The notes under the pieces were generated by a model, which was not told where the DNA came from, ran no database searches, and saw only the letters and a program-made list of their open reading frames with translations. A program made the translations under genes and the position numbers. From NCBI GenBank assembly GCA_049116315.1, contig JAGDZD010000015.1, positions 248,001 to 312,000 of the forward strand: 64,000 nucleotides of DNA, read 5' to 3'. Shown here in pieces: positions 58,807 to 64,000 of this stretch (position 1 is its first letter; each line of letters starts with the position of its first letter). Origin of the DNA: Thalassobius sp049116315. GTDB taxonomy: Bacteria; Pseudomonadota; Alphaproteobacteria; Rhodobacterales; Rhodobacteraceae.

Positions 58807-59978
58807 AGCCGTTCGATGGCCAGGGCGATGCCTTGGCCGCCACCGATGCACATGGTGATCAGGGCTTTGGACCCACCGATGCGCTCCAATTCGTAGAGGG
58901 CTTTGACCGTGATGATCGCACCGGTCGCGCCCACCGGGTGACCCAGAGCGATGGCGCCGCCGTTGGGATTTACCTTGGCTGGGTCCAATCCGAGCTCTTT
59001 GTTGACCGCCAATGCTTGGGCCGCGAAGGCTTCGTTTGATTCAATGACGTCAAAGTCAGAGCCTTTGAGGCCGGTTTTTGCCAGCAGGTTCTGGACGGCG
59101 GGCACCGGGCCGATGCCCATCACTTCGGGGCGTACACCAGCGTGGGCATAGCCCAAAATTCGGGCCTTGGGGGTGAGGCCCGCTTTCTCTGCGGCCTCTG
59201 CGCGGGCCAGAACCAAGGCGGCGGCCCCATCATTGATGCCAGAGGCGTTGCCTGCGGTCACGCTGCCGTCTTTCTGAAACGCGGGGCGCAGTTTGGCCAA
59301 ACCTTCGGCGGTGCTGAGCTTGGGATGTTCGTCGGTGTCAAACGCGATCAATTCGCGTTTGCGCTTGATCTCGATCGGGACAATCTGACTTTGGAAATGA
59401 CCAGCTGCGATGGCAGCGGCGGCGCGGTTTTGGCTTTCGAGGGCAAAGGCGTCCATGTCTTGGCGGCTGATGCCGTGTTCTTGGGCGACGTTTTCTGCGG
59501 TGACCCCCATGTGCCCGGTACCAAAGGGGCAGTTGAGAGCGCCCAGCATCATGTCGAGCGTGCGTACATCCCCCATTTTGGAGCCCCAGCGCTGATCCGG
59601 CACGATATAAGGCGCGCGGCTCATGTTTTCGGCGCCGCCGGCGATGGCGAAATCAGCGTCCCCCAGCATCAAGCTTTGAGTGGCTGAGACAATTGCTTGC
59701 GCCCCAGACCCACAAAGGCGATTGACGTTCATCGCTGGCGTGGTGTCGGGAATACCAGCCTCTATTGCGGCGATGCGCGACAGGTACATGTCGCGTGGTT
59801 CGGTGTTGATCACGTGCCCAAAGACCACATGACCGATCTGTTCGGGACGCACACCTGCTCGGGTCATGGCATCCTTGGTGACGCTTGCGCCCAAGGTGGT
59901 TGGAGCCACGCCCGCAAGCGCGCCGCCAAAGGTGCCAATTGCGCTGCGTGCGCCGTCCAGAATAACGATGTCTGACAT
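58803..59978 (-). CDS. Acetyl-CoA C-acyltransferase (thiolase)
   Basis: 391 residues, thiolase fold. Nucleophile C89 in MNVNRLCGSGAQA, GMTAENVA-like GVTAENVAQ, NASGINDGAAAL, GHPVGATG (catalytic histidine) and the C-terminal catalytic cysteine in MCIGGGQG. It condenses acetyl-CoA or cleaves 3-ketoacyl-CoA; beta-oxidation and polyhydroxyalkanoate pathways both possible. ATG 59978 with GGGAGAG is preferred to 59993. No other fatty-acid genes are adjacent. Confidence 0.93.
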   Translation of the reverse strand: MSDIVILDGARSAIGTFGGALAGVAPTTLGASVTKDAMTRAGVRPEQIGHVVFGHVINTEPRDMYLSRIAAIEAGIPDTTPAMNVNRLCGSGAQAIVSATQSLMLGDADFAIAGGAENMSRAPYIVPDQRWGSKMGDVRTLDMMLGALNCPFGTGHMGVTAENVAQEHGISRQDMDAFALESQNRAAAAIAAGHFQSQIVPIEIKRKRELIAFDTDEHPKLSTAEGLAKLRPAFQKDGSVTAGNASGINDGAAALVLARAEAAEKAGLTPKARILGYAHAGVRPEVMGIGPVPAVQNLLAKTGLKGSDFDVIESNEAFAAQALAVNKELGLDPAKVNPNGGAIALGHPVGATGAIITVKALYELERIGGSKALITMCIGGGQGIALAIERL

Positions 59979-60046
59979 GGGTCTCTCCCTCAAATGTTTG
60001 ACGGCAGCCTAACCGATCGCAGAGACAAGCATAGCGCAACGTTCCG

Positions 60047-60799
60047 TCACAGATCGGGATAAGGGTTTGGTTTTTGTCGCAGAGGTTCGCGCCCAAATGG
60101 GGAGAGTGTCCAAACCTGCCCCATTTCAAACACAGCCGCCGTGATGGGGCGGCCATAGCCCGCCCCGGAATCCAGATTGACCCGATTGCCCAAGTGTTCG
60201 GGTTGCGACAGGGCTGTGTGCCCGTGAACGACCACCCAAGGGTAGGGGTTGGGGTAATCCAGAAATCCGGTTCGGATCCACATCAAATCTTGGGGATCTT
60301 GCTGCGCCATTGGGACGCCGGGTTTGAGGCCGCCATGCACCATCATCAAGCCGCCACGCTGGGTGTAATGCGGCAAAGAGCGGATGAATTTCAGGTGACG
60401 GTGAGGCACGTGATCCCGGGCCGCCGACAGCAGGTCGGTTGGGGCCAACCGATCCACATCAACTCCGTAAGAGCGCAGTGTTTCCAGCCCACCCAGACGC
60501 GGGTCACTCCAGGGCAGGCCCGATTTGACCCGAGGGGTATAGAGGTTGCCGGTTTCCAAAAAGGTGGCAAATAGGTCGTCATGATTGCCGCATAGCACCG
60601 TCCAGTTGCGACCGGCCTCGATTCCGTCAGACAACCGGTTGATCACCGCGCGACTGTCGGGGCCGCGATCAACCAGATCCCCCAGAAAGACGATCTCTGC
60701 ATCTTCTCCTCCGTCTTTCTCAATTTGTGCAAGAGCCCAGTCCAACTGGTCGATAAATCCGTGGATGTCGCCAACTGCGTAAATTGATCGAGAGCTCAT
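60047..60799 (-). CDS. Metallophosphoesterase (Ser/Thr protein phosphatase-like)
   Basis: 250 residues of the calcineurin-like fold: YAVGDIHGFIDQLD (G10-D-I-H-G), VFLGDLVDRGPDSRAVINRL, VLCGNHDDLF, and VVHGHTAL as the last metal-binding block. Requires two divalent metals. Related proteins are ApaH-like or bacteriophage-type phosphatases. AGGA precedes ATG 60799. Target unknown. Confidence 0.9.
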   Translation of the reverse strand: MSSRSIYAVGDIHGFIDQLDWALAQIEKDGGEDAEIVFLGDLVDRGPDSRAVINRLSDGIEAGRNWTVLCGNHDDLFATFLETGNLYTPRVKSGLPWSDPRLGGLETLRSYGVDVDRLAPTDLLSAARDHVPHRHLKFIRSLPHYTQRGGLMMVHGGLKPGVPMAQQDPQDLMWIRTGFLDYPNPYPWVVVHGHTALSQPEHLGNRVNLDSGAGYGRPITAAVFEMGQVWTLSPFGREPLRQKPNPYPDL

Positions 60800-60862
60800 G
60801 TAGAAAATCCTGCGCCAAACGGGTCTGTGTTTCCTTAGCTGTAAGCGGAAACTGACGTCGAC

Positions 60863-60909
60863 GATACCCTGATGAGATCAAACAGGATAAGATGCGTTTG
60901 AGGGGTATC
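60863..60909. promoter_or_regulatory. Nested inverted repeat upstream of a membrane-protein gene
   Basis: GATACCC (60863-60869) pairs with GGGTATC (60903-60909), and inside it CAAAC (60879-60883) with GTTTG (60896-60900). It lies 60 bp upstream of the plus-strand gene at 60969 in a divergent promoter region. Could be an RNA leader fold or a protein site. Confidence 0.35.
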
Positions 60910-60968
60910 ATTTGGACACGGCTTGGCCGCGCATTTTGAACGGCTGAGTATCTGGAAAGGATATATAA

Positions 60969-61352
60969 ATGTCGGCAATTGCACGAAATTTTATGGTTTT
61001 GGCAGTGATTTCAGCCATTATTGGGATGGCATGGGGCATTCAGATGTCGGCCTCTGGTGATCATGCACTTTCACCGGCCCATGCACATTTGAACCTGCTT
61101 GGGTGGGTGTCGATGGCCATTTTTGCCTTTTATTATCATCTTATTCCCAGTGCGGCGTCCGGGGTGTTGGCCAAGGCGCATTTTGGCGTTGCGGCCCTTG
61201 GATTGCTTTGCGTTGTGCCCGGCATTGTGATGGCGCTGAGTGATCAGGGGGACACCTTGGCCAAGCTTGGATCTGTGCTGAGCCTGCTGTCTATTGTGAT
61301 CTTCCTGATTGTGGTTTTGCGCAGCAGCGGCCCTGTCCGTTCAAACAGCTAA
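60969..61352 (+). CDS. Small four-helix membrane protein resembling a cbb3-oxidase subunit I fragment
   Basis: 127 residues with four hydrophobic helices. The second and third carry AHAHLNLLGWVSMAIFAFYYHLIP, where the histidine pattern recalls the heme-ligand helices of CcoN-like and NorB-like oxidases; similar standalone proteins exist in alphaproteobacteria without a defined role. AAAGGATAT is a good ribosome site. Possibly a heme- or NO-binding protein; only the motif supports it. Confidence 0.65.
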   Translation: MSAIARNFMVLAVISAIIGMAWGIQMSASGDHALSPAHAHLNLLGWVSMAIFAFYYHLIPSAASGVLAKAHFGVAALGLLCVVPGIVMALSDQGDTLAKLGSVLSLLSIVIFLIVVLRSSGPVRSNS

Positions 61353-61353
61353 A

Positions 61354-61391
61354 TCAAAAAAGCTCCCCACTCGAGGTCGAGGGGGAGCTTT
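61354..61391 (-). terminator. Intrinsic terminator of serA
   Basis: Minus-strand stem AAAGCTCCCC / GGGGAGCTTT (61359-61391) with an inner CTCGA/TCGAG pairing, followed by a T6 run and TGATTT. Strong. It lies 24 bp after the serA stop and also falls just after the stop of the convergent gene at 61352. Confidence 0.9.
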
Positions 61392-61414
61392 GATATCGGT
61401 TTGCAGAGCGCCCG

Positions 61415-63010
61415 TTAGGCGATGTCAAAAGCCAAAGGCCGGATGTGTTGGAACAGGCCAGTGTCGTTCAGCGCGTTCAGAACAGGCTGGCCCACATCGC
61501 CATCTACATACAACAAGGCAATCGCTTCGCCGCCTTCCGCCGCACGGCCCAAGGTAAAGTTGGCGATGTTCACGTTGTTTTCACCCAAGACGCCACCCAA
61601 AGTCCCGATGATGCCCGGAACGTCGTTGTTGGTGGTGTAGAGCATATGCGCGCCAACTTCGGCGTCGATGTTGATGCCTTTGATCTGAATGAAGCGTGGC
61701 TTGCCGTCGCTGAACACAGTGCCCGCAATGGAGCGCTCACGATCAGGGGTGACGATGGTCACTTTGATGTAACCGTCAAACGTGCCGGTCTTGTCCTGAT
61801 TGGTGGTTGAGATCTGAATGCCGCGATCTTTGGCCACAACTGGGGCAGAGACCATGTTCACATCAGGGTTGGCCTTTTTCATGATGCCCGCCACAACCGC
61901 GCAGTTCAGCGCAGGCAGGTTCATTTCAGACACTACACCATCATAAAGAATGTTGATGGCTTTGATCGGCTCGTCGGTCAGCTGACCAATGAAGCTGCCC
62001 AAGTGGCCCGCCAAGGCGACCCAAGGGCCCATAACTTTGGCTTCTTCGGCGGTCATAGACGGCATGTTCAGCGCGTTTTCAACAGCGCCGTCCAGCAGAT
62101 AGTTGGACATCTGTTCAGCAACTTGCAGCGCCACGTTTTCCTGCGCTTCGGTTGTCGCTGCACCAAGGTGCGGCGTGCACACAACGTTTGGCAAGTTGAA
62201 CAGGGCGTTTTCTTTGGCAGGCTCTTCTGAGAACACATCAAAGGCCGCACCAGCTACATGGCCAGATTTCAACGCATCGGCCAGGGCTTCTTCGTCAACC
62301 AAACCGCCGCGGGCACAGTTGATGATACGCACGCCTTTTTTGGTCTTGGCCAGGTTCTCACGGCTCAGGATGTTTTTGGTCTGCTCGGTGAAAGGCACGT
62401 GCAGGGTGATAAAGTCAGCGCGGGCCAGCAGCTCGTCCAACTCAACCTTTTCGACCTGCATCTGAGCCGCTTTTTCTTCGCTCAGGAAGGGGTCATAAGC
62501 GACCACTTTCATTCTCAAACCACGGGCACGGTCGCACACGATGCCACCAATGTTGCCCGCACCAATCACACCCAAGGTTTTGTTGGTCAGCTCGGTGCCC
62601 ATGAACTTGGACTTTTCCCATTTGCCGGCGTGGGTAGAGGTGCTGGCCTCAGGGATCTGACGGGCCACAGCAAACATCATCGCAATCGCGTGTTCGGCGG
62701 TGGTGATCATGTTGCCGAAAGGCGTGTTCATGACGATCACACCTTTTTTCGAGGCGGCGTCTTTGTCAACGTTGTCGGTGCCGATGCCGGCGCGACCGAT
62801 GACTTTCAGGTTGTCGGCTTTTTCCAGCAGTGCAGCTGTCGCTTTGGTGGCCGAGCGAATGGCCAGACCGTCATACTGGCCGATGATTTCGGCCAGTTTG
62901 TCTTTGTCTTTGCCCAGCTCAGGCATGAAATCAACGTCGATGCCGCGATCGCGAAAGATCTGAACAGCGGTTTCGGAAAGTTTGTCGGATACGAGTACTT
63001 TAGGCGCCAT
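61415..63010 (-). CDS. serA: D-3-phosphoglycerate dehydrogenase
   Basis: 531 residues, long type. Catalytic residues R in NCARGGLVDEEAL and H in CTPHLGAATTEAQ, Rossmann GVIGAGNIGGIV, then an intervening allosteric substrate-binding domain and a C-terminal ACT domain (MLYTTNNDVPGIIGTLGGVLGENNVNIANF) for serine control. First step of serine synthesis. AAAGGACC precedes ATG 63010. serC lies upstream on the same strand. Confidence 0.97.
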   Translation of the reverse strand: MAPKVLVSDKLSETAVQIFRDRGIDVDFMPELGKDKDKLAEIIGQYDGLAIRSATKATAALLEKADNLKVIGRAGIGTDNVDKDAASKKGVIVMNTPFGNMITTAEHAIAMMFAVARQIPEASTSTHAGKWEKSKFMGTELTNKTLGVIGAGNIGGIVCDRARGLRMKVVAYDPFLSEEKAAQMQVEKVELDELLARADFITLHVPFTEQTKNILSRENLAKTKKGVRIINCARGGLVDEEALADALKSGHVAGAAFDVFSEEPAKENALFNLPNVVCTPHLGAATTEAQENVALQVAEQMSNYLLDGAVENALNMPSMTAEEAKVMGPWVALAGHLGSFIGQLTDEPIKAINILYDGVVSEMNLPALNCAVVAGIMKKANPDVNMVSAPVVAKDRGIQISTTNQDKTGTFDGYIKVTIVTPDRERSIAGTVFSDGKPRFIQIKGINIDAEVGAHMLYTTNNDVPGIIGTLGGVLGENNVNIANFTLGRAAEGGEAIALLYVDGDVGQPVLNALNDTGLFQHIRPLAFDIA

Positions 63011-63065
63011 GGTTTTGGTCCTTTGATGTCAGGTGTATCGGTGGCGCGCGGGATCGAGGGAGAGC

Positions 63066-63105
63066 GGAATTTGATAAATTCCGGACCGTTTTCTGATAGA
63101 AAACG
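63066..63105. repeat. Two tandem perfect hairpins between serC and serA
   Basis: GGAATTT-GAT-AAATTCC (63066-63082), then four bases, then CGTTTTCT-GAT-AGAAAACG (63087-63105). Both have the same three-base loop and perfect stems. No T-run on the minus strand, so a processing or stabilising role, or attenuation between the two genes, is possible. Confidence 0.55.
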
Positions 63106-63135
63106 CCCCCGTGACTGCCCGCGCGCTGCTATGTC

Positions 63136-64000
63136 TTAGGCTTGCGCTGCGATTTCAGCCTCAAAGGCCCATGCCAACCAAGGCAACATCGCTTGGATGT
63201 CCGCGGTTTCCACCGTGCTACCACACCAGATCCGCAGACCCGCTGGCGCGTCACGATAGGCACCGATGTCCAGCGCGATGTTTTCCTTTTCCAGACGTTT
63301 GGCCACGGTTTTGGCAAAGGCGGCCCCGTCTTGGATCCGGTCATCGGTGAACTTAAGGCAAACCGAGGTGTTGGAGCGTGTGGCTGGATCTTCGGCCAGG
63401 TTGGCAATCCAGTCATTGGCTTCACAGAAATCAAATACGGCTTGTGCGTTGGCGTCTGCCCGCGCAACCATGCCTTTTTGTCCGCCAACCGAGCGGGCCC
63501 AGTCCAAGGCAACCAAGTAGTCTTCGACGGCCAGCATCGATGGGGTGTTGATGGTCGCACCGGTAAAGATACCGTCGATCAGCTTGCCACCTTTGGTCAG
63601 GCGGAAGATTTTTGGCAGAGGCCATGCCGGTGTGTAGGTTTCCAGACGCTCAACGGCGCGTGGGCTCAGCACAATCACACCGTGGGCCGCTTCGCCGCCC
63701 AGCACTTTTTGCCAAGAGAATGTGGTTACATCCAGTTTGTCCCAAGACAGATCCATCGCGAATGCGGCCGAGGTGGCGTCGCAGATGGTCAGACCTTCGC
63801 GGTCGGCTGGAATGAAGTCACCGTTTGGAACCCGCACCCCCGAGGTGGTGCCGTTCCAAGTAAAGACAACGTCGTTGTTAAAGTCGATGCTGGCGAGATC
63901 AACGATCTGGCCGTACTCAGCGGTTTTGACTTCGGCATCGATTTTCAGCTGTTTGACAACATCGCTGACCCAGCCAGCGCCAAAGCTTTCCCAGGCAACC
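63136..64000 (-). CDS. serC: Phosphoserine aminotransferase, C-terminal part (cut by window edge)
   Basis: The last 288 codons of a class V aminotransferase; the frame is open to the window edge. FNNDVVFTWNGTTSGVRVPNGDFI, CDATSAAFAMDLSWDKLDVTTFSWQKVLGGEAAHG contains the PLP lysine (SWQK). It ends with DAPAGLRIWCGSTVETADIQAML. Converts 3-phosphohydroxypyruvate to phosphoserine. With serA it forms the serine pathway, transcribed serC then serA. Confidence 0.95.
   Translation of the reverse strand, partial: VAWESFGAGWVSDVVKQLKIDAEVKTAEYGQIVDLASIDFNNDVVFTWNGTTSGVRVPNGDFIPADREGLTICDATSAAFAMDLSWDKLDVTTFSWQKVLGGEAAHGVIVLSPRAVERLETYTPAWPLPKIFRLTKGGKLIDGIFTGATINTPSMLAVEDYLVALDWARSVGGQKGMVARADANAQAVFDFCEANDWIANLAEDPATRSNTSVCLKFTDDRIQDGAAFAKTVAKRLEKENIALDIGAYRDAPAGLRIWCGSTVETADIQAMLPWLAWAFEAEIAAQA

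Overview
This window looks like chromosomal DNA from a marine alphaproteobacterium of the Roseobacter/Rhodobacteraceae type. The evidence is a CcrM (GANTC) methyltransferase, the lptE-holA block next to leuS, a DUF721/DciA-like protein, a tripartite TRAP transporter operon, a Rhodobacter-type porin, a TrhO tRNA hydroxylase, and a moderately GC-rich sequence with many GTG and TTG starts. I saw no phage, insertion sequence, CRISPR array or rRNA. The genus cannot be fixed from the sequence alone.

Layout. 1-2517 (minus): edge of an exopolysaccharide cluster (partial glycosyltransferase, Wzy-like polymerase, initiating sugar transferase). 2518-3450: a gene-poor, AT-richer gap. 3451-11727 (minus) with a divergent RpiR regulator at 11848: a catabolic operon with an N-formylglutamate-amidohydrolase-like enzyme, a DctQMP TRAP transporter, a small membrane protein, a glutamine-synthetase-like ligase, an aldehyde dehydrogenase and an iron alcohol dehydrogenase. 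I infer uptake and gamma-glutamylated breakdown of an amino alcohol or similar amine. 12723-17450 (minus): GST, holA, lptE, leuS. 17598-24870: glycosyltransferase, DUF3576 lipoprotein, highly expressed porin, PLP homeostasis protein, DsbA-like thioredoxin, DUF721 protein, mutY and alkB. 25252-28722: ccrM, rnhB, small exported proteins and a membrane-anchored winged-helix protein. 28813-33357: LacI regulator, tRNA-Arg(CCU), chemoreceptor, GST with a divergent MarR regulator. 33364-36614: NAD salvage (pncB, pncA) with nnrU and an exported protein. 36830-45519: Hsp70-like protein, trhO, MFS transporters, arfB with an unusual upstream leader, queuosine-precursor transporter yhhQ, phytase-like esterase, murein endopeptidase, thioesterase. 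45661-51061: yggT, recQ, yaaA, hybrid sensor kinase. 51214-58684: bacterial alpha-2-macroglobulin followed by PBP1C. 58803-64000: thiolase, metallophosphatase, small membrane protein, and serA/serC (serC cut by the window edge).

Most of the window is core genome. The parts most worth a second look are: the arfB leader (an 18-codon ORF with a perfect 12-nt Shine-Dalgarno, a distal anti-SD and an intrinsic terminator just before arfB); the glutamylation/TRAP operon; a dispersed 3'-flank element seen in four copies, whose second hairpin keeps its fold but not its sequence; a membrane-tethered winged-helix protein overlapping a small secreted protein; and three GANTC sites in 39 bp before ccrM.
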